64,000 bases of DNA, taken from assembly GCA_021464415.1 (NCBI GenBank), contig JAKCWG010000745.1, positions 38,234 to 102,233 on the forward strand, written 5' to 3'. The notes below the pieces were generated by a model. The model was not told the DNA's origin. It worked only from the letters and a program-made list of their open reading frames with translations, and searched no databases. Shown here one piece after another: positions 34,014 to 44,132 of this stretch. Both the position numbers and the translations under genes were made by a program. How positions within the stretch are numbered: the first letter of the stretch is position 1; each line of letters begins with the position of its first letter. This stretch comes from Lonicera japonica. Its lineage: Eukaryota > Streptophyta > Magnoliopsida > Dipsacales > Caprifoliaceae.

Positions 34014-35411
34014 TGTGAACACCCCAATCCACGACTCTCGTGTGAATACTCGTTTTCTCATAAAACGAGCATCTTGCATTTAATCCTGAGTCATTATGCA
34101 TATAGAAGACTGAGAGGACAGACTCCAATTTTGGACTCGTTGGGAGTTTGATACGACCATTGTTGCTTCTTCGCACCAACCGTACGGCTGGCTGCCAACC
34201 GTACGGTTGGCTCCTAGCCGCAGTCCTCAACCGCACGATCCAGCCGCACGCCCCAATCGCAGGCCCTAGCCGCACCCCCTGAGGCTGGCTTCTTTTGGAG
34301 CATTTTTGGCCAAAATTTCCTTATAAATAGGACCCCTGGGGTCTTGTTTGGGATCATCAACACTCAATAGTGTTTCGCATTCCCCACGATGGAAATTTTC
34401 TCCGATCCCCTTTCCCCACGATGGGAAATAAAACTATCCACATATTCCCCACGATGGGAATTTTTTGGATTCCTCAAAAGATATGAATTCTTCGCATTCC
34501 ACACGATGGGAATTTTCTCAGATCCCCTTTTCCCACGATGGGAAATAATACTATCCACGTATTCCCCACGATGAGAATTTTTTGGATTCGTCAAAGATAG
34601 GTATTTTTCGCATTCCCCACGACGAAAATTTTCTCCAATCCCCTTTCCCCAAGATGTGAAATAACACTATCCATGTATTCCCCACGATGGGAATTTTTCG
34701 GATTCCTTAAAGATAGGAATTATTCGCATTCCCCATGATGCGAATTTTCTCTGATCCCCAGGATGGAAAATAACACTATCCACGTACTCCCCACAATGGG
34801 AATTTTTTGGATTCCTCAAGATAGGATTTCTTCGCATTCCCCACGATGGGAATTTTCTCCGATCCCCTTTCCCCACGATGGGAAATAACCTTTGCCGCAC
34901 ATTCTCCACGAAGGGAATTACTTTGTCCACATATTCCCCACGATGGGAATCTTTTTCACATTCTCCAAAGATGAGAATCTTCTTTGCATTCCCCAAAGAT
35001 GGGAAGTTCTTCTTTTTAGCACCAATCCCCCCGAAGGTAATCACAAGACAATAATTATCTTTTCTCTTCTCCCCGGAAGAGGGGAAACCTTTGAAACACT
35101 TGTTTCCAATGATCACTTGAATTCTGCGAAACGACAAAAACTCCCTACGCAAATTGCCAAAAGTCCAGTACGCTGAGGGTAATGTGCCACTGAGGGTAGA
35201 CGGAAGAAAATATCGATGTATCATGTCGCCTAGCCAAAAGGAAAGGGGCGGTCATGTATTGCATCATCCGAAATGCAAATGAAGTTCGTGTGCCAAAAGG
35301 GTATGTTTTGATTCAAGTATTAATGCACTTAGATTCACCCGAGAGTCGTGAATCATTGTCTTCTTATCGTCCCAAAAGTCTTGCGGGCAAGAATCCCGGG
35401 ACGAGAGGGTC
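34014..35411 (+). repeat. Multimer unit 1
   Basis: U3 at 34014-34374 with TATAAATA at 34322-34329 and CAACCGTACGGTTGG-type palindromes. The minisatellite is at about 34375-35035. The tail at 35036-35411 holds ACGACAAAAACTCCCTACGC, then GTCGCCTAGCC, and ends CCCGGGACGAGAGGGTC. Confidence 0.85.
34375..35035. repeat. 116-117-bp hairpin-rich minisatellite (unit 1 array; also in units 2-4)
   Basis: The higher-order period of about 117 bp contains several copies of TTCCC-CACGAT-GGGAA, a short inverted repeat with a 5-bp stem. Linkers read TTTTCTCCGATCCCC, AAATAACACTATCCACGT and TTTTTCGGATTCCTCAAAGA. Because the period is a multiple of three, frames stay open on both strands (peptides such as FPTMGIFSDPLSPRWE, and NSHRGEYVDSVISHRG on minus). 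This explains the ORFs of 60-185 codons here; I do not call them genes. Confidence 0.9.
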
Positions 35412-36856
35412 TGTGAACACCCAAATCCACGACTCTCGTGTGAATACTCGTTTTCTCATAAAACGAGCATCTTGCATTTAATCCTCAGTCATCATGCATA
35501 TAGAAGACTGATAGGAAAGACTCCAATATCGGACCCGTTGGGAGTCTGATACGACCATTGTTGCCTCTTCGCACCAACCTTATTGTTGACTGCCAACCGT
35601 AGCCCCCAACCGCACGCTCCAGCCGCACGCACCAACCGCACGCCCTAGCCGTACCCCTGCAGCTGGCTTCTTTTGTAGTGTTTTTGGCGAAAATTTCCCT
35701 ATAAATAGGACCCATGGGGTCTCATTTGGGATCATCACCACTCAATAGTGTTTCGCAATCCCCACGATGAGAATTTTTCGGATTCCTCAAAAGATTTGAA
35801 TTCTTCGCATTCCCCACGATTGAAATTTTCTCCGATCCCCTTTCCCCACGATGTGAAATAACACTATCCACGTATTCCCCATGTTGACAATTTTTTGGAT
35901 TCCTCAAAGATAGGAATTCTTAGCATTCCCCAAGATGGGAATTTTCTCCAATCCCCTTTCCCCACGATGGGAAATAACACTATCCACGTATTCCCCACGA
36001 TGAAAATTTTTCGGATTCCTCAAAGATAGGAATTCTTCGCATTCCCCATGATGGGATATTTTCTCCGATCCCCTTTTCCCACGATGGGAAATAACACTTT
36101 CCACGTATTCCCCACGATGGAAATTTTTTGGATTCCTTAGAGATAGGAATTCTTCACATTCCCCACGATGGGAATTTTCTCCGATCCCCTTTCCCCACCA
36201 TGGGAAATAACACTATTCACGTATTCCCCAAAATGAGAATTTTTCGGATTCCTCAAAATATTGGAATTCTTTGCATTCCCCACAATGGGAATTTTCTCCG
36301 ATCCCCTTTCCCCACGATGGAAAATAACACTATCCACGTATTCTCTGCGATGGGAATTTTTTGGATTCCTCAAGATAAGATTTCTTCGCATTCCCCACGA
36401 TGGGAATTTTCTCCGATCCCCTTTCCCCACAATGGGAAATAACCTTTGCCGCACATTCCCCACGATGGAAATTACTTTGTTCACATATTTTCCACGATGG
36501 GAATCTTTTGCACATTCTCCGGAGATGAGAATCTTCTTTGCATTCCCCAAAGATGGGAAATTCTTATTTTTAGCACCAATCCCCACGGTGGGAATCATAA
36601 GACAGTAATTATCTTTTCACTTATGCTCGGAAGAGGGGAAACCTTTGAAACACTTGTTTGCAATGATCAATTGAATTCAGCAAAACGACAAAAACTGCCT
36701 ACGCAAATTGCCAAAAGTCCAGTAGGCTGAGGGCAATGCGCCACTGAGGGTAGACAGAAGAAAATATCGATTTATCGTGTCGCCTAGCCAAAAGGAAAGG
36801 GGCGGTCATGTATTGCATCATCTGAAACGCAAACGAAGTTCGTGTGCCAGAGGGTC
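35412..36856 (+). repeat. Multimer unit 2
   Basis: U3 with TATAAATA at 35700-35707, and the longest array at about 35750-36600. The tail is shortened by ~100 bp before 36851 compared with units 1, 3 and 4: it lacks the segment from GGGTATGTTTTGATTC to the CCCGGGA block. Confidence 0.85.
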
Positions 36857-38326
36857 TGTGAACACCCAAATCCATGACTCTCGTGTGAATACTCGTTTTC
36901 TCATAAAACAAGCATCTTGCATTTAATCTTGAGTTATCATGCATATAGAAGATTGATAGGAAAGACTCTAATTTCGGACCCGTTGGGAGTCTGATACGAC
37001 CATTGTTGCCTCGTCGCACTAACCGTACGGCAGGCTGCCAACCTTAGGGTTGGCTCTCAGCCGTAGCCCCCAACTGCACGCTCTAGCCGCACACACCAAC
37101 CACACACCCTAGCCGCACCCCTGCAGCTGGCTTCTTTCGTAGTGTTTTTGGCGAAAATTTCCTTATAAATAGGACCCTTGGGGTCTCATTTGGGATCATC
37201 AACACTCAATAGTGTTTCGCATTCCCCACGATGGGAATTTTCTCTGATCCCCTTTCCCCACAATGGGAAATAACACTATCCACGTATTCCCCACGATGGG
37301 AATTTTTCGGATTCCTCAAAAGATTTGAATTCTTCGCATTCCCTACGATGGGAATTTTCTCCGATCCCCTTTCTCCACGATGGGACTTAACACTATCCAC
37401 GTATTCCCCACGTTGGGAATTTTTCGGATACCTCAAAGATAGAAATTCTTCGTATTCCCCACGATGGGAATTTTCTCCGATCCCTTTTCCCCATGATGGG
37501 AAATAACACTATCCAAGTATTCCCCACGATGGAAATTTTTCGGATTCCTCAAAGATAGGAATTCTTCGAATTCTCCACGATGGGAATTTTTTCCGAACCC
37601 CTTCCCCACGATGGGAAATAACACTATTCACGTATTCCCCACGATGGGAATTTTTCGGATTCTTCAAAAGATTGGAATTCTTTGCATTCCCCCCGATGGG
37701 AATTTTCTCCGATCCCCTTTCCCCACGATGGGAAATAACACTATCCACGTATTCCCCACGATGAGAATTTTCTCCGATCCCCTTTCCCCACGATGGGCAA
37801 TAACCTTTGCCGCACATTCCCCACGATGGAAATTACTTTGTCAACATATTCCCCACGATGGGAATCTTTTTCACATTCTCCAAAGATGAGAATCTTCTTT
37901 GCATTCCCCAAAGATGGAAAATTTTTATTTTTAGCACCAATCCCCACAGAGGGAATCATAAGACAATAATTATTTTTTCACTTCTCCTCGGAAGAGAGGA
38001 AACCATTGAAACACTTGTTTGCAATGATCACTTGAATTCAGCAACACGACAAAAACTCCCTACGCTAATTGCCAAAAGTCCAGTACGCTGAGGGTAATGG
38101 GCCACTAAGGGTAGACGGAAGAAAATATCAATGTATCGTGTCGCCTAGCCAAAAGGAAAGGGGCAGTCGTGGATTGCATCATCTGAAACGCAAACGAAGT
38201 TCATATGCCAGTAGGGTATGTTTTGATTCAAGTATCAACGCACTGAGATTGACCCGAGAGTCTTGAATCGTTGTCTTCTTATCGTCCCAGAATTCTTGCG
38301 GGCAAGAATCCCGGGATGAGAGGGTC
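36857..38326 (+). repeat. Multimer unit 3
   Basis: U3 with TATAAATA at 37164-37171. The array at about 37205-37965 has five clear periods of 115-117 bp (marker GTATTCCCCACG at 37283, 37400, 37516, 37631 and 37748). Tail to 38326. Confidence 0.85.
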
Positions 38327-39695
38327 TGTGAACACACCAATCCACGACTCTCGTGTGAATACTCGTTTTCTTATAAAACGAGATCTTGCATCTAATCCTG
38401 AGTCATCATGCATATAGAAGACTGCTAGGAAATAGTCCAAGTTTGGACCCATTGGGAGTCTGATACGACCATTGTTGCCTCTTCGCACCAACCGTCTGGC
38501 TGCCAACCGTACGGTTGGCTCCTAGTAGCATCCCCAAATCGCAATCTCCTCCTGCACGCACCAACCACATGCCCTAGCCGCACCGCCTGCGGCTGGCTTC
38601 TTTTGGAGTTTTTCTGGCAGAAATTTCCCTATAAATAGGACCATTGTGGTCTCATTTAGGATCATCAACACTCAATAGTGTTTTTCATTCCCCACAATGG
38701 GAATTTTCTCCGATTCCCTTTCCCCACGATGGGAATTTTTCGAATTCCTCAAAAGATAGGAATTCTTTGCATTTCCCACGATGGGAAATTTCTCCGATCC
38801 CCTTTCCCCACGATGGAAAATAACACTATCCAGGTATTCCCCACGATGGGAGTTTTTCGGATTCCTCAAAAGATATGAATTCTTTGCATTCTCCACGATG
38901 GGAATTTTCTTCGATCCCCTTTCCCCACGATGGGAAATAACACTATCCACGTATTTCCCACGTTGGGAATTTTTCGGATTCCTCAAAGATAGGAATTCTT
39001 CGCATTCTCCACGATAGAAATTTTCTCCGATCGCCTTTCCCCACGATGGAAAATAACACTATCCACGTATTCCCCACAATGAGATTTTTTTTGATTCCTC
39101 AAAGATAGGAATTCTTTGCATTTCCCACAATGGGAATTTTCTCGGATCCCCTTTCCCCACGATGGGAAATAACCTTTGCCGCACATTCCCCACAATGAGA
39201 AATACTTTATCCACATATTACCCACGATGGGAATCTTTTTCACATTCTCCAAAGATGAGAATCTTCTTTGTATTCCCCAAAGATGGGAAATTCTTCTTTT
39301 TAGCACCAATCCCCACGAAGGGAATCACAAGACAATAATTATCTTTTCACTTCTCCCTGGAATAGGGGGAACCTTTGAAACACTTGTTTGCAATGATCAC
39401 TTGAATTCAGCAAAACGACAAAAACTCCCTACGCAAATTACCAAAAGTCCAGTACGCTGAGGGTAATGCGCCACTGAGGGTAGACGGAAGAAAATATCGA
39501 TGTATTGTGTCACCTAGCCAAAAGGAAAGGGGCGGTCGTGGATTGCATTATCCGAAACGCAAACTAAGTTCATGTGCCAGAAGGGTATGTTTTGATTCAA
39601 GTATCAACGCATTGAGATTCACCCGAGAGTCGTGAATCGTTGTCTTCTTATTATCCCAGAATTCTTGCGGGCAAGAATCCTGGGACAAGAGGGTC
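38327..39695 (+). repeat. Multimer unit 4
   Basis: U3 with TATAAATA at 38630-38637, a shorter array at about 38675-39320, and a tail to 39695. The U3/array joint reads AGTGTTTTTCATTCCCC, a slight variant of the joint in the other units. Confidence 0.85.
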
Positions 39696-40818
39696 TGTGA
39701 ACACCCCAATCCATGACTCTCGCGTGAATACTCATTTTCTCATAAAACGAGAATCTTGCATTTAATCTTGAGTCGTCATGCATATAGAAGACTGATAGGA
39801 AAGACTCCAATTTTGGACTCGTTGGGAGTCTGATACGACCATTGTTGCCTCTTCGCACCAATCGTACGGCTGGCTGCCAACAGTACGGTTGGCTCCTCGC
39901 TGCAACCCCCTACCGCACACTCCAGCTGCACGCACCAACCGCACGCCCTAGCCGCACCCCCTATGGCTGGCTTCTTTTAAAGCATTTTTGGCGAAAATTT
40001 CCCTATAAATAGAACCCTTGGGGTCTCATTTGGGATCATCAACACTCAATAGTGTTTTAGTATGTAGAAACTCTGTCAAAATTATCAGAGAGTCATTTTA
40101 GAGAAGTTTTAGAGAGAATTTCTAGAGGGAGAAAGTCTTAGAGAGATAAAGCTCTAGAGAGAGAAAGGTGCAATCAAGGTAAGGTTCTTATTCCTCCTTC
40201 AAGCGCTTTAGGTACGTTTTTCTACAACCTTTTTGATTTTCAATACTGCATTTAAGTACTAGTTTTAAATTAGATAACTTGCAAAGAAGTTCACTGTTTT
40301 TTAAACTAGTCCTTCTAAATTTTACAAGAAAACTAAAATCTATTTTGACACGTTTTCAAAACAAACAAAAAAATACAAAAACAATTTCCAAATAAGTGGA
40401 ACTACGAGACTCTGATTTCATTCTATGAATGAATACGTAGGCGCTCGCAAAGCTCGAGTCTGATTTCAAAACACAGTTTTAAATTAAATTTATCTAGAAA
40501 GGAATATTCTGAAAACAATTCAAACTACTTGCAAGATATCTAAAGTAGGAATTAAATACATGATCCATTAAGAGATCGAAAGGGCGAATTGGGTGCCTAA
40601 CACCTTCCCAATTCGTAACGTAGTTCCCGAACCCTAGCAAAGTATATTTTAAACTATGGTTTCAAACGTATGAAAGATAGTTTGTTTTCAAATTATCCTT
40701 CGTACGATCTTTTGTTTGTTTTCTTGTAAAATAAACTAGTGACTCTACAAAACAAGTTTTCATTTATTCAAAACGAAGAAAAACCGAGAAGGTCGGGTTG
40801 CGGGTTTGGATTCTCATA
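39696..40818 (+). repeat. Complete L1 LTR closing the multimer, 1123 bp
   Basis: U3 continues past AGTGTTTTAGTATGTAG into the normal GA-rich leader and U5, as in Tat-A, instead of entering a minisatellite. The TATA box is at 40004-40011 and the conserved inverted repeat at 40585-40615. It ends GGATTCTCATA. Confidence 0.9.
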
Positions 40819-41902
40819 ATTATCTAGAGATCTATTATCTTAGTTTTTACACATAAGAAGTTCTAGAGAGAAGGGAGAGCTAAAAGTGTAACTTTTCTTC
40901 ATTTCTCTTGTAAGTTCTTGTTTTGTAAGAATGATTTATTCTTCTATAATATTTGTTCTTGCATTTATTATGGAGTAGTATTTTACTAAGGTTACGGAGG
41001 TAAATGGTGATATGATTTTTGGTGAATATTAACTCAATCCATGTTTAAAGTTTGTTAAATATTTGTGAATCTTTTTCCTCTTTAATAATTTAATCTTATG
41101 AGCTTTTTAGGTATTTTCATCAAAAGATTAGACTTTATATACCTTGTATATTTAGTTCTTGTTGATTAATGAAAATACAACATATTTATATAGTTCTAAA
41201 AAGTTTGTAACTCATTTCCCCCATCTATGGATTTTTAGTCCTTTTTGTAGAGATTATAAAAAGTTCTTAGGAATTACATGGATGGTTTATAAATTTGTTT
41301 AGCTTATCTTTGATTCATTTATTGATATATTGAATGCTTCTTGCACTATATGTGATACTTAGACTCTTTATTGTCTTTCCCAAATAATAATCGATAACTT
41401 AACAAATTTATTCCATAAACTTCGGCTCGTTTCATAGTAAAAATTTCCTATTTAGTTTTCATTCTTTTAAACCATGAGATTTCATACACATGCTTCATGT
41501 TACATCTTTTTACTATGAAATTATCATTTTAATTTCGGATTAGCTACATTGGGAATGGGTTGTTTCACTTCACACCCATTTGCTATTAAGAAAAATCATC
41601 AATTTCCCCATCTTTTGGAAAAGTGTATGAATATATTTGTATGAGTTATTAAATGCCGTTTATTGAATCGCGAACAACTTCCAAATACCTTAGTACTTTC
41701 TTATTTCTTTTCACAGCCAATTTGCATTTCCGTTATTTCACAATCAATCCAACTTACAGAACCTAGAAAAACAATAAAATCTATAATTCATTCCAATCCT
41801 TTTCGACTATCCCTGTGGATCGATACTTGGTCTTCCTAAACTATACTATAACTTGACAGGCCTGCACTTGGGCTACCACAATGCGTTATTCTCGCGGCAT
41901 CA
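40819..41902 (+). repeat. Athila-2 5' LTR, second part
   Basis: Resumes after the ATTAT duplication and aligns with Athila-1 131-1290, ending in CA at 41902. It shows many small indels and base changes relative to the first copy. Confidence 0.88.
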
Positions 41903-41908
41903 ATATTT

Positions 41909-41927
41909 TTGTGTCGTTGTTGGGGAT
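41909..41927 (+). other. Athila-2 primer binding site (decayed tRNA-Asp type)
   Basis: Matches the tRNA-Asp complement at 14 of 19 positions. Four differences are C to T and one is G to T, compared with the perfect site in Athila-1. The pattern fits deamination of methylated cytosines. Confidence 0.82.
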
Positions 41928-42050
41928 ACGGCAAAAGGAGGATTCATGGTTTTGTATAAAACCATTTCTTAAGTATCTCTCTATTTAATTAATTTATTTT
42001 TCTCTCTTATTCTTATTGTATTTTGTAGAATTTTCAAGAAGCAATTCAAA

Positions 42051-43680
42051 TTGTTTTCCAAGCCCATGCAAGGGCAATTATTTGTGGATATTCGAATCAG
42101 CCCTCCGCCGTCACCAAGAATGGAAAATCAAGGTATAATGGCGAACCACAAGAGCGATAACAAAGGGGAAGTTGCAAACAATGTTCCTCTAGTTAGGACC
42201 ATGAAGGATTATCTTCAACCCCCTCATGCGACTTCCAACTCATGCATCGTGTTTCTCACCGATCAAGCGGGCACTTTCTTTTTCAAACTAGGTATGCTTC
42301 AACATATCCCTTATTTTCTTGGTATGGAGTCTGAAAACCCATATTTGCACTTGAAAGACTTTGAAGAAGTTTACTCCACTTTTCGTGAGGCAAATATTGA
42401 AGAGGGTGTTATGCGATTAAAACTTTTTCCTTTCTCCCTTAAAGATAACGAAAAAATTTGGTTAAATGCTCAAAGACCGCAATGTATTCGGTCTTGGCAA
42501 GAGCTTCAAGCAAAGTTTTTGGAAAAATTCTTTCCCGTCCATAGAACCAATGCTTTAACAAGGGTGATATCCAATTTTTTGCCAAAAGATAACGAACCCT
42601 TCTACAAGTGTTGGAAAAGATACAAAGAGCTTTTAAATGCATGCCCTCACCATGTTACAAAACTTGGAGCCTTGTCAGTTTTTTCTATGAATTTCTCATC
42701 CCTGAAATGCGTACTTTTGTTGAGACCATGTGTAATGGTCAATTCTCGAGCAAGAACTCTAATGATGCTTTGTTATATTTTGACAAACTAGCAGAAGGTG
42801 CCCATAATTGGAACACCTATACTAATGAACCTAAGGCAAAAACTCCGAGAAAGGGTGTGTTGTACCGAATTTCTAATGAAGATGACATGGGTGCCAGATT
42901 ATTCAAATTGTCTAAAAAGGTAGAGGAAATAGAGGCCAGTAAGCTTAGAGAGGTCAATGTAGTATCCTCGAGTCAGTTGTGTGTCATTTGTGAAAATTTG
43001 GGACACACAACCGAGGATTGTCCTACCATTCCCACTTTTCGGGAAGTCCTCAAAAATCCAGTCCAATTAATGCTTTGAATTAGTACAACCATAACCGTCA
43101 AAAAACGACCATTTCTCACAATAATATAATGAGGGATGGTAGAATCACCGTAATTTCAGTTGGGGAGGGAATCAAAGTTAAAACCACAACTAATATCATC
43201 AAAACCAAAGGCAGCAACAACCTCAAAACTCTTTTGCCCCACCACAAAACCAAACCCAAAACTTAGAAGCTTTGTTGAGATCTTTTGTTGACAAGACGGA
43301 TCGGGATGTGGGTGAGTTAAAAACTCAAATGTCTAAGCTCACCATAGCCCTAGCAACCCATGAGAAAGGAAAATTCCCATCTCAACCTTTAGTTAACCCT
43401 AGAGGTCATGCTCTGGTTATAGAAGGAGGATAGCCTGGTACCAAATTAGAGGAACTTAAATCCATCACGATCCTACAGAGTGGAAAAATCATAAATAAGT
43501 GTATTCTTCCTAAAACCCCCAAGGTGGCGGACATAGTCGAGTCTACAATAATTGAGGAGTCTGAGGTTGAAAAAGTTGTGAGAGAAGAAGAGAAGAAAGA
43601 GGAAGAAAAACAAGGAAAGGAGGATCTTGAGAAAATCAAGAATGGAATCAAGGTCCCTTTCCCAGGAGATTGAACCAACC
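42051..43680 (+). pseudogene. gag: Athila-2 gag (frameshifted)
   Basis: Homologue of Athila-1 gag and less damaged: one open frame runs 42051-42650 (MQGQLFVDIRISPPPSP, TMKDYLQPP, MESENPYLHLKDFEEVYSTFREAN, FYKCWKRYKELLNACPHH). A frameshift near 42655 moves coding to the frame of 42608-43078, which holds the CCHC knuckle CVICENLGHTTEDC at 42980-43021. A stop follows at about 43076. A Gln/Asn-rich and then Lys/Glu-rich C-terminus is present in other frames to about 43670. Confidence 0.88.
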
Positions 43681-44132
43681 ATCCAAATCAAATGCCGAGA
43701 TTTTGGACATTTTTCGGCAAGTCAAAATCAACATTCCTTTGCTTGACACGGTCAAGCAAATACCTTCATATGCTAAGTTCCTGAAGGACTAATATACGAC
43801 AAAACGAAGGTTGAATGTTAAGAAGAAGGCCTTTATGGCAGAGCAAGTGAGCTTTATCATGCAAGGCACAAGAGCTCCTATGTTCAAGGACCACGGTTGT
43901 CCCACAATTTCGTGCGTCATAGGGAATTGTAGGATAAAAAATGCATTGCTAGATTTGGGAGCAAGTGTGAATGTGCTCCCATTTTCTGTGTACCAATAGG
44001 GTTAGGAGAATTGAAACCTACAAGGGTTATGATTCAATTAGCAGACCGATTCGTTAAGATCCCAAGAGGGATAGTCGAGGATGTACTTGTTCAAATTGAC
44101 AAGTTTTATTTTCCAGTTGATTTCATCATCTT
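43681..44132 (+). pseudogene. pol: Athila-2 protease N-terminal part, truncated
   Basis: Retropepsin region with ALLDLGASVNVLPFSVYQ (43811-43999), interrupted by TAA near 43790 and by a deletion/stop at 43999. Coding resumes to VDFIIF at 44132, where Tekay-like LTR sequence begins. The second protease block (ILGRPFL in Athila-1) is missing, which implies about 200 bp of host element was lost at this junction. Confidence 0.83.

Larger units (their letters stand above)
34014..40818 (+). mobile_element. Multimeric L1-derived element: four U3-minisatellite units plus one complete LTR
   Basis: A single insertion of 6805 bp bounded by TGTGAACACC at the left and GGATTCTCATA at the right (ACA mutated to ATA), with ATTAT duplicated at 34009-34013 and 40819-40823. 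Unit starts are 34014, 35412, 36857 and 38327, giving lengths of 1398, 1445, 1470 and 1369 bp. A complete L1 LTR closes it at 39696-40818. Each unit is a U3 with palindromes and TATA box, a minisatellite array, then a 3' tail ending in a purine stretch (GAGAGGGTC) directly before the next TGTGAAC. There is no primer site, gag or pol, so it must have moved with proteins supplied in trans. Confidence 0.9.

Noticed and set aside
34667..35224. 185-codon minus-strand ORF, and similar ORFs at 36137-36598, 38983-39309 and others
   Set aside because: They lie in minisatellite arrays whose period is a multiple of three, so frames stay open on both strands. The peptides are simple repeats with no domain.
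34014..40818. CRISPR-like array
   Set aside because: The repeats are not short direct repeats with unique spacers; they form a 116-117-bp minisatellite inside a eukaryotic retrotransposon.
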